Positions 13,074 to 26,658 are shown, counted from the stretch's first letter. The stretch is 64,000 nt of DNA from Tetrahymena thermophila SB210 (GCF_000189635.1 NW_002476407.1:124001-188000), one strand, 5' to 3'. Numbers and translations are program-made. Notes: generated from the letters alone by a model not told the origin.

Positions 13074-13780
13074 TAAAGTATGCTGCTAACCTTTAAACAA
13101 ACTTTCCTTTATTTATTATTTATCAGTTTACTTAAACATATTATTCAAATAATTACTTATTTCAACAAATATTTAAATAAATAAATAATCTGCAAACTCC
13201 TTTCTTATAGCTATTTAGTTGATTTATTTTGCATAATTGACAGTAATTATTATTTTATCTAAATAAAACACACATTCTATTTAAAAATAATATATTTTTA
13301 ATCATATTTTATTAAAAATTTTCACTTTTTTCCAAACAAAAATGAATTTGTTAATGTCTTAATGTGCTTTTTACTAGTAAAAAAAGACAGTAATTATTAT
13401 TTATTTTATCTAAATAAAACACACATTCTATTTAAAAATAATATATTTTTTATCATATTTTATATAAAATTTTCAATTTTTTCAAAACAAAAATGAATTT
13501 ATTAATGTCTTAAAGTGCTTTTTACAATTAAAAAAAGAATATATTTATTTACTCTTATCTACATTAACTATCCAAATCTTATTCGAAATAGTTAAAAAAA
13601 GAACTTTATTTCAATAACAAACAGTTTTTATCAAAACACAATAAATAGATAATTAAAAATTAAAGCAACTACTTAATTAATAGACAGTTTATTTATTTTA
13701 TAAAATTCAAATAGTTTATCTATAATCGTTTATGTTTATAATAATTAAATAATATCTATATAAAAACTAATACAAAATAA
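13074..13780. other. Intergenic spacer containing a tandem duplication
   Basis: AT-rich and non-coding. Its only distinct structure is the 147-bp tandem repeat listed separately. Confidence 0.6.
13239..13537. repeat. 147-bp intergenic tandem duplication
   Basis: Copy 1 is 13239-13385 and copy 2 is 13386 to about 13537. Both begin GACAGTAATTATTATTT or a near match. Both carry AAATAAAACACACATTCTAT, then AAAAATGAATTT and AATGTCTTAA in the same order, with scattered substitutions and small indels. Confidence 0.85.
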
Positions 13781-14617
13781 ATGCTTTCATTAGAAACAAA
13801 TTCTTATCAACTACTTAAAAAAATAGAAGAGCTAAGCTATTTGTAAGAAATGGCTAAACAAATTGAAGAAAATGATAATTACACAGTAATAGAAATTAAA
13901 AAAGTTCCAGTTATACATCCAAATAATTAAATATTAACGATCTACTATTAAAATAGTTAGCAATTTAACTCTTTTATCTAGATTAGTTAATATGCTTCTC
14001 ATTATATAATTTATTTTTATCAAACATAAATTTTGATGAATTAAATACAATTAAAACCTATTTTTCTCAACTGTGTTAATTTAGAGCTAAACTTTAAAAA
14101 CATTAAAATTGATTAGGAATCCTTTGATTAAATATGTTTATAAATACCTCAATTTTTGACTTTGAATCTATTAAAAGTGGAAATAACAAGTAAGAATGTT
14201 TAAAACTATGACTTATTATTTTAAGTCATTCATTAAATTGAAAGTGTATCATTTAACTTGCGTAAAGCTAGAAAAATTGGATTGAAGTAAGCTTATGAAT
14301 AAAATTACAAAACAAAAATATTAAATCTAGATTTTTGTAAATCTGTTTTCTCAAGAGGATCCATTTAAATGTTAGCATAAGCTTTGAGTTATTTTGAAGA
14401 ATTAATTAGATTAGATATAACTATGGATAAAAAAAGCTCATTTTAAATACTTTCTAAAATAAAACATAATACTAATATAACTATCAATATCAAATAACCA
14501 TTAACATGTAAAAATATTGAAGAATTATCAGAAGTCTAATACCAAAATTAGCTTAAATGCATTCGAATTTAGCATCTAGAAAATAATCACCCCTTTTAAA
14601 AATATCTAGATAAATGA
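13781..14617 (+). CDS. Leucine-rich repeat-like protein
   Basis: A single exon of 278 codons ending in TGA. The sequence alternates short hydrophobic strands (LxLxx) with helices, as in degenerate LRR proteins that ciliates carry in large families. Examples are ILNLDFC near residue 185 followed by LAQALSYFEELIRLDITMD, a typical LRR helix then strand. No kinase, F-box or other partner domain is visible, and there is no signal peptide. It is similar in style and composition to the larger protein at 18581-20875, with which it flanks the oxygenase gene. The pair may be paralogues. The function is unknown; LRR proteins usually bind other proteins. Confidence 0.65.
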
Positions 14618-16215
14618 TAATCTGATAAAAATTAAAAAATAATTTTTGAGTTTAAAATAAAATGAATCTCAAATAAATAAATAAATTTAAATTAAAATTT
14701 CTAAAGTGTAAAGCAAATTACTATTTACTAATTATAATTAAATATTTCTAAATAACTTATTAATCAATTAAATGTTGAAATTTATATTTTTGCACCGAAT
14801 TATATGAAAATCATTACACATTTTATGACCTTATTATAAAAAACAAAACTCAAAAAAATATTAAAATAATTTTTTCTTATTTAATTTTATTTAAAATTCA
14901 CTAATCAATATTGAATTTTGAGAGAATATGAATAATTTATATCCTTCCCTTTTAAAATACATTTTATTTATTGAATATTATTTTATTTAAATTAATATTA
15001 GTTTTATTTATTTTTGGATATCAACATTTTTTATTTAGATATCTTAAATAAATTGATGAAGCATTTTATAAAATTATGATTTGTTTTTATAAATTAAGCT
15101 TAAATTTGAGTAAAAAATTATACTAATTCTATTATTATTATAATAATTTTATAATATGAATAATAAATTTTAAACATTTCTCCTTTTAAATTATACTATA
15201 TCATAGATTTTTCTAAAATTTCAGCAATGTTTGATAGAGAATTATCTGCAAATAATTTTATCTTTTCATATTTTACGTTTGATGAGTTTTTCGTCAATTT
15301 AATTGAATAAAATTAAATTTGTCTCTTAGAATTATTTAAAATAAAAATATTTTTATTGAATGATTTTATAAAGAATACAAGTTTACATTTTTATTAATAT
15401 AATTGAGTGATTGATTGATGATACTCCTTACTCTTTATAAATTTTAATAAACTAAGGAATAGGTAATTATATGATCAATTAAAAAACTAAATTAATATTT
15501 ATTTTTTTTGTGATTGTATAAAAAAGTATATAATTGAACATTTTTTAATGCGCTTTAACTTCAATCGATTCTTTAATTTAGTATTTAACTAATTATCTTC
15601 TACTGATTTTGATTGCGTTCATATATAAATGTAAAACTATAACCAAAAAAAAGTAAATAGTTTTTTAAATATTTATGAAAAGAAAGGCTCAATCAAATCC
15701 ACAAAATTTATAAATAAATAAGACAAATTTCTTAAGTAACACTGTAACATGACCAATATTAAAATCAGGGTAGAATTCATAAAAAACAAATAATTACCTT
15801 AAATATTTTGTAACAAGAATTAATTTTTTAATTACTTTTAAAATTCCTAAATGCTTTTAATCAAAAAACTTTAATTTTATCCTTAAATTTAAAAATCTAA
15901 AATCAATCAAAAATAGAATTTTCTATGATTTTAATATTTTAAATCTACTAAATTAGTAATATTGCATTATTTTTTTAAGTATGCATAATATGTTGAAAAA
16001 TTTGTGGGGGAATAAATAAATAGTAATAGTAGATTAACTTTTTAATAAACTTTAAGCGAACACCATACAAAATCATCATTAAAATATTAAACATAAAAGA
16101 AAATTCCATATTCGATTGGCAAGACAAAATATGAGCTTGCAAAATATTTTTGGATTTCAATTTATACCTAAAATATTTATAAGATTTATTAGAATAAATT
16201 GCTTAAATATTTAAA
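14618..16215. other. Intergenic spacer, about 1.6 kb
   Basis: Very AT-rich DNA with homopolymer runs. No frame has coding character and I see no repeats or GC islands. Confidence 0.55.
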
Positions 16216-16725
16216 TGAAAATGGAGAGACTTAAATAAGATGAAAATGGGTTCTTCAAAAAAAAATTCTACTATGAATATGATGTATTAAATTTTATGAG
16301 TAACAGAGTAACATTACTTAGCTCTCTGAGAGGTATTAACATATGCAGGAGGATAAAAGTAAAAAATTTTCAAACAAACAAAAAGTAACCATCAGAAAAA
16401 GAAAGAAAGCAGAAAGGAAAAAAAATAAAAAAAGCCAATCCCCCTCCAAAATCCAAGTAAATACTTAAGGTAAAAGATGAAATTAATACGAATAAAAAGG
16501 CTAATAAATTAAAAATATTACAAACTATTGAAATTTTTGACGTAACTATACTACTTAATTTGATGGAAATATCTTTGATAATGATTATACTTATTTAAAT
16601 GCAATTATTTCTATCAGATTTAAATCCATCTATTATTTTGATAACAGTATTAGTAATAAATATATTTATTAAAAATTAATTAACTATTTAAACTAAAGCT
16701 TAAAAAGACTAATACAAACAAAATA
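16216..16725 (+). other. Doubtful ORF / leader region upstream of the oxygenase gene
   Basis: With TAA/TAG as Gln, a frame beginning ATG at 16216 is open through the whole leader of the next gene and on into it out of frame. Its first 100 codons are Lys-rich and include a basic PPPKSK patch. The later part is T-rich and hydrophobic in a way AT-rich DNA produces by chance. A different frame is also open in the second half. I treat this as leader/promoter with possible decayed coding sequence rather than a gene. Confidence 0.2.
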
Positions 16726-16726
16726 A

Positions 16727-18172
16727 ATGGCTCAAAATAGCATAGCTAAAGTCCCTGTTGTTGAAACTTCAAACTTTTTAAACAAGACTGGAGACTACAA
16801 GAAGCAATGTGAAGAAGTTGCCTAAGCTCTTCACACTTATGGTTGCGTTATTATCAGAGATCCTAGAGTCAACTAACAAGATAATGATAACTTCTTAGAT
16901 ATGTTCGAAAAATACTTTGTCAGCCGTGGTGAAATGCTCTACAAGGGTGAAAAGGTTCCTGAAGCTCTCCCTGAATGGGGCTATTAAAGTGGTGCTACTC
17001 CTCCTTACAAAGAGCGTGCTAGACTCCATGAATCTGTTGTCAATTAATTCACTGCTGAAAATGCTGCCTACACTCCTCAACCTCCCCCATATGTACATTA
17101 TTATATTACATATTAATTTTAGAAAAACTAAAATTTATCATACAAGCTAATTGATTCATTACAAAATTTTAAAAAATAGGATGCTAAGTGGAGATATTTC
17201 TACAGAATTGGTGAAAAGCCAGCCAACAGAAGCACTGAATTCGACCCTCCTAAAGTTATTCCTAGCGACTTCCCTAACTTCGAAGCTACTTGCGAAAGAT
17301 GGGGTAACTTAATGTTAGACGGTTGCATGACTGTAGCTAAGATGGCTGCTATTGGTATGGAACTTCCTGAAGAATCTTTCACTGAAAGAATGAAAGGTGG
17401 TGATCACTTACTTGCTCCTACTGGTTCTGACCTCGTTAAGAATGATAAGGGTGCAGTTTTTGCAGGTTTCCATTATGGTAGGACTTTATTTATATTCAAA
17501 AAAATATTGCAAAGCTAAAATAATTTTAAAAAAAAGCCATGAAAAACAAGTATCTAACAGATAATCATGTGTTTGAATAATAAATAATTTTATAATATTT
17601 AGCAAAAAAATAAAATAAACAAATTATAAAAAGTTAATTTGCATGAATAGGTTTTAATTTATATTGTTTTTATAAATATATAGATTTGAACTTCTTAACT
17701 ATCCACGGAAAGAGCAGATATCCTGGTTTATTCGTTTGGTTGAGAACTGGTGAAAAGATCCCTGTCGCTGTTCCTGATGGTTGTCTTTTATTATAAGCTG
17801 GTAAATAATTTGAATGGATGACTGGTGGTTATGTCACTTGCGGTTTCCATGAAGTTATCTACACTGATGCCGTCAAAGAAAAGGTTTAATAAACTTTGGA
17901 AAAAGGAGGTATCCCTTGGAGAATTTCTTCTACTTTATTCTCTCACATTAGATTTGATGCTTTATTAGAACCTATTGGCAAATTTGCAAATGAAGTAATA
18001 GACTTTTTATTTTATATTTTTCTAATAATTCATTTTAGAAATACTTCTACTAAAGACAAAAATCTAATTAAAATTTTATTTAAAATAGGAAAGCATAGCT
18101 AAATTCCCTAAGACTAAAGCTTTAGACTAAGTACTTGAAGAAGTCAAGAGCATCGAACTTAAAAAAGACTGA
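16727..18172 (+). CDS. 2-oxoglutarate/Fe(II)-dependent oxygenase family protein
   Basis: The exons 16727-17092, 17180-17477, 17684-17994 and 18089-18172 give 352 residues. It has the isopenicillin-N-synthase-like double-stranded beta-helix. The iron ligands are His220 and Asp222 in FHYD and His277 in TCGFHEV. Arg301-Ser303 in WRIS fits the RxS that holds 2-oxoglutarate. The N-terminal region has VPVVETSNF and TYGCVIIRDPRV, typical of this superfamily. The Asp222 codon is split by intron 2. Such enzymes hydroxylate or oxidise small molecules, coupled to decarboxylation of 2-oxoglutarate; the substrate cannot be told. Coding exons are much richer in C and G at third positions (GCT, GTC, CTC, AAG) than neighbouring genes. 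In Tetrahymena that usually marks a highly expressed gene. Confidence 0.88.
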
Positions 18173-18580
18173 AAAACAAAAACAAATAATTTTAAATAAA
18201 ATAAATATATATAAATAAATATTAAAATCAATCAAAATAGAATTTAATAGAAAGATTCTTTCTTCATAATCTGTAATTTATATTAAAATTTTTATTTATG
18301 TATTGTCTCTTCTATTATGTCTCTTTGATTTTACTCTATAAAATACTACTGATATGTGTAAAAAATTAATAAAAAAATCTTAAAGTGGATATCAAGGATT
18401 AGCATAATAATTTATTATATTTATGTTCAAATTAAATTTTCTATATTTTTTTATAAATATCTTTCTATATTTTTTTATAAATGCTCAATCTAATATAATT
18501 AACATTAAATACTTTAAAGAAAGATAATAATTTATTGTTAATAAATAATTCTAATTGAAACTTTTTAAATCAATCATCAA
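18173..18580. other. Intergenic spacer
   Basis: AT-rich 3' flank of the oxygenase gene and leader of the next gene. Nothing else is seen except a near-exact local repeat of TATATTTTTTTATAAAT around 18440-18482. Confidence 0.5.
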
Positions 18581-20875
18581 ATGTAGACATAAGTTTTTTT
18601 CAATTTCAGCCAAAAGATTTTAGATTCTAAAATAAATCATCTTCAAAACTTCGAAAATGTAAAAATTGTCATTGAATACTTGGAAGAAGACTAAAATAAT
18701 CAGCAGTTTATTGAATTGATTTAGAAAATTAAAGATGTTAAAAATTTAGAAATAGTTATAGAAGAATTAGATTTATTTTCTAATTTAAAGGTTTCTGAAT
18801 ATAATAAAATGCTATTAAATTATTTGGTTGGACTGAAAAATCTTTAAAGATTACTGTTAGTAGTTAAATTAGATAATACTGATAACAGCAAATATGTTGA
18901 GTTAAATAATTTTTTTTTTGAAAATAGCGGATTATAGTAACTTAATTTTTAATTATAAGGATCTAATTTTTACTTTAAAATAAAACTTTAAAGATCTGAT
19001 ATTAATACCTCTGAATAAAAGCTATCAATTAAAGCTGCAAATCGGGTTTTAAATAGTTAATATTTAGACTATTTTCAAACTAATTAGAATATACTTAGTG
19101 AATTGTAAATAAAATAAGCATTTTTGTAACTCACAAGTGTTGCAGAACTGATAAAAAATCAAAAACACATAAAGAAAATCTTTATTTAAATAACTAATAA
19201 TGCCGAGTAAATATAAAATTAAGAATTAATAACTTTGGCTAACTCAATATAATTCTGCTAAAATTTGAGTCATTTAGAGTTACAATTTAGTTATAAAGCA
19301 CATAGAAAATTTATCCTTGAACTGGGAAAAAGCCTTCAAAAAATTAACTAAATTAAGAAATTATATATAATACTTTACGAGTTAGAAGAGTTAGACTTTA
19401 TTAATTAAAGCGAATTTATTGAGCTAGCAAAGGGAATATCAAATTAATAACATCTTTCTATTTTATAAACTGATATAGCTCCTATAAATTATTGGGGATA
19501 GATAAATAATAATTAAGAAATCTAAGAATTAAGTTTATAAAGTATTTAAAATTCTAAAACAGATCTAAATAATTTACTATAAATAAAAGAGTAAGAGCAA
19601 GCGATGAATAAAAATGTTTATGAATTATTTTCAAATATTTAATCTTTGAGAAAAATCTAAATTTTAAATCTGATATTTTGCTATTAAAGTAATATTTCTG
19701 TTTAGTGTGTAAATAAACTTTATGAAGCTGTAGGTTAACTGATAAATTTAACAAATTTGTAATTGCAATTTTAATTCATATAAAAAGACCACTAAAAATA
19801 GAAATTCTTTGGAAATTAATTACAAAATTGTAAAGAGCTAAAAGAAATAGATTTGAATTACTAGAATCTTGAAAATAATTTAGAAGAATCGGAAGTTGAA
19901 ATATTCTGTAAATCATTGCAAAAGCTATCAAAATTGGAAAAAATAAAAATAATAATCAACAAAATTACTTTAAAAGCACGGTTTCTATTATTTAGCTACT
20001 TAAATTAAATAGTGAAATGCAATTTTAATGATGGTTATGACATTCATTTTACAAGCCTTGAAAAATTTATGAGCTAATTAAATATAAACTATTAAAAACT
20101 GTATACTAAGAAAACTATATTTGAGTTTTTGGTTTATTTAGATCCTTAATAGTACTTCTCCGATATAAATGATTTGAATTTAGGGATGTCTATTTTAAAT
20201 AATGTTTAAAATATCATCATTGAAATATAAAACATTAGCGATTAAAATTAAGTTATAATTTAGAGTCTCTAAACATTAATTTAAAATAACCCTTTATGTG
20301 ATAAATTTCTTTTAAATTTAAATAACTCAAACCTTTAAATATTAACTGATATTGGTTTTTAGCCAAATATAAACAATTTAAGTTAATTATTCATAGATTT
20401 TAATAATAATCAAAATGTTTAAATAAATTAGATATTAACAAATTTATAGAATTAGAAACAACTTACAAAATTTGGAATATCAATTGGAAAATTGGAGAAT
20501 TAATATGATTTTTTTTTTAATTTGTCAAATGCAATCAAAAATATGGCTTTACTAAATTATTTTTCTTTAGAGAACTGTAGCTGTCAAACTAATATTTCAG
20601 AATTTATAACATTGATTAGTATTTTATCTGAATTAAAAAAGTTGAGAACTTTATCGTTTTCTTTAGATATTAATTAAATTGAATAATATTTAAATTAACT
20701 TGGCTTTGAATTTTAATAATTAAATTAAGTTATCAATTTTAAATTCTAATTTGGTTTTAAATTAAGAATTAAAGCCAAAAAAATGTTTATTAAAAATATG
20801 AAAAAACTAATCTTTGTTGACACATCCCTTTTTCGAGAAAGCTGCAAATATGTCAAATATATTTAATAAGCATGA
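18581..20875 (+). CDS. Large leucine-rich repeat-like protein
   Basis: A single open frame of 764 codons under the ciliate code, ending in TGA. Strand-helix units recur throughout. Examples are VKNLEIVIEELDLF near residue 50, LSHLELQFSY and KKLYIILYELEELDFI near 240-270, LKEIDLNYQNLE near 420, and LKKLRTLSFSLDI near 690. The spacing is roughly 25-30 residues but irregular. It is Leu/Ile/Asn/Gln-rich with no membrane segment, signal peptide or enzymatic motif. The first codons (ATG TAG ACA TAA) are weak. A TTTCAG at 18604-18609 could be a splice acceptor, so the true start may be upstream. Probable paralogue of 13781-14617. Function unknown. Confidence 0.7.
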
Positions 20876-21808
20876 TTTTGTTTAAACTGGCAAACTCACT
20901 CTTATCAATTAAGGCAAATCAGTATTATTGATTAATACAAATCAATTTATCTCAATCTAAAATAATAATATATATATTAAATGTTATAAAAAAATGTTTA
21001 AATATTTTTTAATAAATTCCAAAATTAATTATTTTTTTTTATTGTGTTCTAAACTTTAAAAAAGTTTAAAACAATTTTTATTATTGATTTTTTATTTAAA
21101 AAAAAATTATTTTATATAAATTTTAAAATTAATTTTTATCCTTATTTCTTGAATAGTTATTTTATTTATGATTTTATTCACATAAATTTGCCAATAAATG
21201 ATAAAATTTTTAATAAAATAATTGCTTGATATCAATTAAATTAATGAAATAGTAAAATTTTAAAACAAACAAATTAATAAATATAAAACTTAATTTTTAG
21301 AAAAAAAAGACAAATATTTTTGATCATGTTTATAGCATTTAATATTCACAAGCACTAATGAAAATTGATTAATTTTGTTAAAAAAATTTAATTTTATTTA
21401 TTAGGATTTGTTAAAATTAATGCAAAAAGGAATGGTTATCTTTTTTCAAAAATTATTAAGATATATAAATAAGTTGGTGGTATAGGTATTATTGAATGAA
21501 AAGGATTCGATACATGCACTAAAAAACAAGAGATTGCGAATTAATAAATTTTACTTTAGTTTTGAATATATACATATATATATGCATGCATACGTTGATT
21601 TTTATATTAATTTATATGATAAAGTGATTGATTTAATTAATTAATATTAATTTTCTCTGTTACTATTTATTTATCACTCTTTTATTATAAATTAACATAT
21701 CAAACCAAGCAAAATTTATACTTTAATAGTTATCATCAATATTTTGAATACTATTTAGATTAAAACTTGCAAAAATACATTAAATAATTAAATTAGAATC
21801 ATCGAGGA
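20876..21808. other. Intergenic spacer
   Basis: AT-rich with long A and T runs and a TATATATATGCATGCATACG stretch near 21573. No gene or repeat family is seen. Confidence 0.5.
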
Positions 21809-21917
21809 ATGGCAGCTGAAACAGAAGTAAATTCGGCAATTCATATTTCAACTCCATTTAATAGTACTACAAAATAGATTTCCTAATTACATTTAAAATA
21901 AAAAGAACTACAAGCAG

Positions 21918-24370
21918 ATGAATTCATATCATCTAAACAGCCAATCGAAAATATATAATCAGAGTCCTAACAATAAATCTCTCATTCATTATAACAGTTA
22001 GTTAAGAGATGGTAGTCAAAGCGGGTATTCTGATTATTATATGCCAGGCTCTTCTAGATAAGCTGCTATGGCTTCAATTTACAAAGGAATAAAGTAAATA
22101 TTTTGATTTAAATTTAAAAATTAACTTACATACTTACTTACTTTTTTCAATTATAATAGGAATAATGATGTATCACAAATATTAGGAAAGAGCTCCAATA
22201 ATAGAAGTTTCCTCCCTTCAATTAACTAAAGAGGTGATGATGATGTATGATAGTTTTATTAATCAAAAATATCTAAAAATCAAATATGAATTTAACAATT
22301 ATAGTTTATACATGCTTTTTTTGTTATGAAATTAGAATTTTGACGAAAAGACTGAAGTTCATAAAAGCTTAACAGAAATGAGAAAGCACTACGATCAAAC
22401 TAAAACTTTAGCAAATAGAAAAGAAAAAGAATTAAAGCAATTATAGGTAACTTAAATAATTAAATTACAATAATAGTTTTAAAAGAAATATTAAAATTAA
22501 ATATATTCTCTAATCACTAAAATTCAACTATTGTAACAACCACTTACTTTGTTGTATTATATATAATAAAGGAAGAAAGTGATAAGCTTAAAGAGTAGGA
22601 ATAATTCCTAAAAGAAAACAATGTAGATGTCATTTAGGTACAACAATTACATAAATAAAAAAATATTTGTTCATCATTTTATCTTTAAGAATGAAAAAGA
22701 TATGATTAAAGGATGTGAAGAATCTAAGATTTAAATGGAAGAGACTGTTTTGCAGAGAAAGAGTTATTAACATATGAGAAATAGGCTTAAAAAAGACATT
22801 TAGCACTATGAGAAACAAGTAATTATCTACCAAAATGAATTAAAGTAGTTAAGATAAGAGCAACATGCCATTAGCTTGCGTGCTCACTAAACAAGATAAT
22901 TTAACGATTAAACCTCTAAAATGATGGATGAAGTTATGAAAGTAAATTTTATTTTCCCATAACTAAAATTGATTTATTGAATGTATTTTTTTATTTTTTG
23001 TAGAACGTAGAATAAGAGAGAAAAGAAAGGGAGAGTAAGCTCAACCAGATAAAAGGAAAAATATAGACAAGATAGGAGTTGGACAGAAAAAGGTGAATAA
23101 AAATTTCTCATTGTAGCAAATTTAAACTTGTAAAATTATTTATTTAATTAGAGAGGAAAGAGTTATGCAAATGATGGCTATTGCTGATCATGCTATGCAT
23201 GATAAAGATCCATAAGAAGTAAATTCATATTGAACTATCTCAAATTTAACAAAAAAATATAAAATATTAGAAAAAATGGAGATAACTTTTATTGGTTCAT
23301 AAATTTGTAAGCACTTTACTCAAACAAAAAATGGAAAGAGAAATGAAAAAGTTCGATGTAGTTGAATCAGCTTTCTAGAAAATAAAAACTGCCACAGGTG
23401 TTTCAGAAAGTGAAGAAATAGTAACAAAATTCCTTTCTAGAGAATAGACATATGGTGAACTCTTAGCTACAATCGCAGAGAGTGAAACTAAAATTGACAA
23501 CTTAAAAAAGAAAAATGAGCAATATAACTAAAAATTAGCTGATCTGAAATAAGAGCTTGTAGCTTTAGAAATGTAGTAAAAAAAGGGTAAACAAGGATTT
23601 AAGGAATAAGAAGTAAAATTAAATTTAATTTTATAAATTAGTTTTTAATTCTTTTAACAGTTAATTAAAAAGTTGGATGCAATGGATGAAAAGGTTCAAA
23701 GATCTATTTTGATGAAATAAAAACTTTATTAATGGTGTATTCGTATATTAACTAAACACGAATAAGTTAATAGACCGAAAGGATTTAATTAAAGTAAAAG
23801 AACAAACTTTTACGAACAATTTCCCAGAAGTTAGATTGAATAGCTATTTAATAAAGTGTGCACTGTCTTCCATGCTGAATTAGATAAGACAAAGGACGAA
23901 GACATTGAACATGTTCTTGATTAACTTAATTAGACTAATGTAAATGATGAAACTCAAAACGAAGAATTCATAAGAAGAAATCTTCGTATCAAGCCATCAA
24001 TAAAGAAATAATATTCAGATAACTAACAACCTAGTGAAGATCATAGCTTTAACTCCGAAAAAGATTCTCGTGATTCATATCATGCTAAATCAGCATCATA
24101 TATTGAATCTGATACAGAAACTAGTAATTTCAATATAAATTGATAAATATTTTATTAAATAAATTATTGTTTAATAAGCTTAAATAGATGATGATGCTGA
24201 GAATGATCATATTGGAAATTTAAGAGGAGAACTCAAAAGAGAATAAGAGCTTCAAGTTAAAGTAATAATTAAATCCATATATAATAATAAAAAATTTAAA
24301 ATATTTACATAATTAACAGAAAAAAAGACTTGAAAAAGAAAAAGCCTAATAAAAGAGTCCTTAAAAATGA
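21918..24370 (+). CDS. Outer dynein arm docking complex coiled-coil protein (ODAD1/CCDC114/CCDC63 family)
   Basis: Eleven exons: 21918-22093, 22160-22244, 22336-22446, 22572-22637, 22690-22941, 23004-23092, 23152-23218, 23271-23612, 23661-24123, 24179-24261 and 24320-24370. They give about 594 residues with all phases consistent. A Ser/Asn-rich leader is followed by almost continuous coiled coil from about residue 85 to 430. The segment FQKIKTATGVSESEEIVTKF followed by a second helix starting LSREQTYGELL is the signature of the DC2/ODAD1 family. In that family these proteins anchor outer dynein arms to doublet microtubules. The tail is acidic, then basic. The start could instead be ATG 21809, with an intron ending before 22000. 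Expected location: ciliary axoneme. Family call from motif memory; subunit identity less certain. Confidence 0.72.
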
Positions 24371-25605
24371 AAGTAAAATCGTTTAATTAAGATTAAAAGG
24401 AAAATATTTTATGAAGATAAAATTAATACAGTAGACTTATTATATAAAAAGAATTTACTATATAAAACAACAAATAAATAAATAAATAAACTAAAATTTC
24501 CTCTATTGTTAATTATTTGTTTATACTATATATTTTTTCTACGAGGAGTTTCAGTTTCATTAAAAAATTTCACTTACTAATTGATTTATTAGTATATTTT
24601 ATATCATTAAATAATCAAAAAAGTGCTTTAACTTGTTTTATACAATATGAATTAATACAAAAATTATTAAAGTGATAAGCAGATAAGTCGATAAAAAATA
24701 AACAAACAAACAAACAAACAATTATTTGCTGTATTCTTACATTTTATTTTATCTTTTTTTCCATAAGGTATTTCAGTTTCATTAAAATTTACTCATAAAT
24801 AATTATATTTAATACCTTAATATTCAACAAGGGCTTTATTTTGTTTTAATATAAAAAGAAATAATTATATACTCTATCTAACTCATCATTAATTAAGAGC
24901 TACTTATACTAAGGAGCAAAATAAATTTTTAGAACCGAATTTCCAACCAAGAGTCAAATATTATTTTTTTTGAGTAGATATTAAATAATGAGGATATTTT
25001 GACTTACTAAGAAAATAAAAAACACATTAAAAAATGAATAAAAAAAATATTCTTAACTGTTGGATTTTCATTTATTTTTAATTTTCATTGAAAAATTAAT
25101 GAAAAAAAAAAATTTATTATGGGATTTCCTCAATATTAATTTAGAGCCAAATTTAAATAAATTTAGAAAATTCCAATTAAGTTCCACAAAGCTGCCCTCA
25201 TAAATGGGGAAGTTACCATTAATTAATGAGGAGTTACAATAAATTTAAATTTCTCATTTTAATTCAATCTAAATTTTTGTATCCGTCCTAGTAGAAATAT
25301 TAGTTTCATTCTTAAAAATTAAATTTATAAATTCTATTTTAGTTTTTCAAATAATTTAAATATTTTTTTTGTTTAAATTATTTTAAAATAAAAATTTTTA
25401 AGTTTATGAAAAATCAATCAAGGTTGTTTAATAAATTAATGATAATTTAATTTTATATTAAAATGAAGATTATTCTAATAATTTAATAAAATTTATTGAT
25501 TATTTATAGAATTTAATATGTTTTTTATAAAAATATTTTAATTTTTTATTTATATAATTTTATTTTATTATTCTTATTATTTATTTGTTTATTTTCTCTC
25601 ATTTT
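24371..25605. other. Intergenic spacer between convergent genes
   Basis: AT-rich. It contains an (AACA)n microsatellite at 24701-24720 and AAAT/AATA runs. Two loosely similar blocks carrying TTTCAGTTTCATTAAAA occur near 24547 and 24770. No gene. Confidence 0.55.
24701..24720 (+). repeat. (AACA)n microsatellite
   Basis: Five perfect AACA/CAAA units in an AT-rich spacer. Confidence 0.9.
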
Positions 25606-26658
25606 TCACTTTTCTACAGCTGATTGATTGGCTTTTTGAGTATCTTATTCATGATCCTTTTCAATAAATCCTTTTGAGCTTTTAAGACTTTTTCCTTTAG
25701 AGAAAATCGATCTCCAAAAAGCAGAAATATTAGAAAAAGCATTTTAGACATAAGAATCAATTTTGTGATAGCTATTGATTGAGAATTCCTTTAATTATAT
25801 AATTGTTTTATTAATCTCCTCTTTTGCTTCAATAGTGTCTTTAATAATTTAATTCTAAATCTCATGATATGCCTTAGAAGAAGAGTCTCTTAGTTTATCA
25901 TAGTAAGGTCCTACATACTATTAAACATACTTTTTAGAGTCATAAAATTTATAAATTGCACATATTGGTAAGTTCATAGTGTAGTTTTCAATAATATTTG
26001 TATATTCTACTCCTCCAAAAATACATTAGCAACTTATTGGTCCTAATTAACTAGCCAGATCCATAAAATTACCACCTTTAAAATATGTCATACCTATCTT
26101 TAGGTCATCTTTAATGGGATTATTACAGTAGGAGATTTACAAGTTATTTTATTTAGGTTACACAAAACATTCCTAGTAAGAATTAAAAGCAGAAGCGTAT
26201 AAATCCTCACAGACAAAGGCTCTCTATTCTTTAAAAGTATTCTTGACTTCAGAAACAATCTTAGTTTTTTAGCAAATCAAATTGGCGTTTTACCAGTCTT
26301 AGTTTGCATATTTATCTAAATTATCTAGCGATAATTAACAATATTTTTTACCTATTTTAAGAGGATATCCTAACTCTCCACATATGTAAATTTTTTCTAA
26401 TTCATCATAAAAATCACAAGAAGTGTCATAAATCTTGCTTTCTAATTCTTAGATTGACTTTTATATCTATCCTTTTTAAATGCAAATACTTTGCTCCCCG
26501 CAAACCTTAATTTGATTAGCTGGACAACAATCGCCATTGCATTCAACAGGACATTGAGTCCATGTTTCTGAAGTGCAGCACTGTTTCTAGTTGATTGCTA
26601 CACAGCAATTGATCAAAATAGATACTAAGAAAAAATTAAATAATATCTTTTGGATCAT
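25606..26658 (-). CDS. Secreted cysteine-rich protein, function unknown
   Basis: A single exon of 350 codons on the minus strand. The N-terminus is a clear signal peptide: MIQK, then a hydrophobic core ILFNFFLVSILINCCVA. A Cys-rich block of about 45 residues follows (QCCTSETWTQCPVECNGDCC, then VCG and IC), with further Cys to about residue 240. The remainder is helical and amphipathic with no second membrane segment. Even-numbered, paired Cys and the signal peptide indicate a secreted or granule/lumenal protein. I do not recognise the family. It stands alone, with a long gene-poor stretch upstream. Confidence 0.8.
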
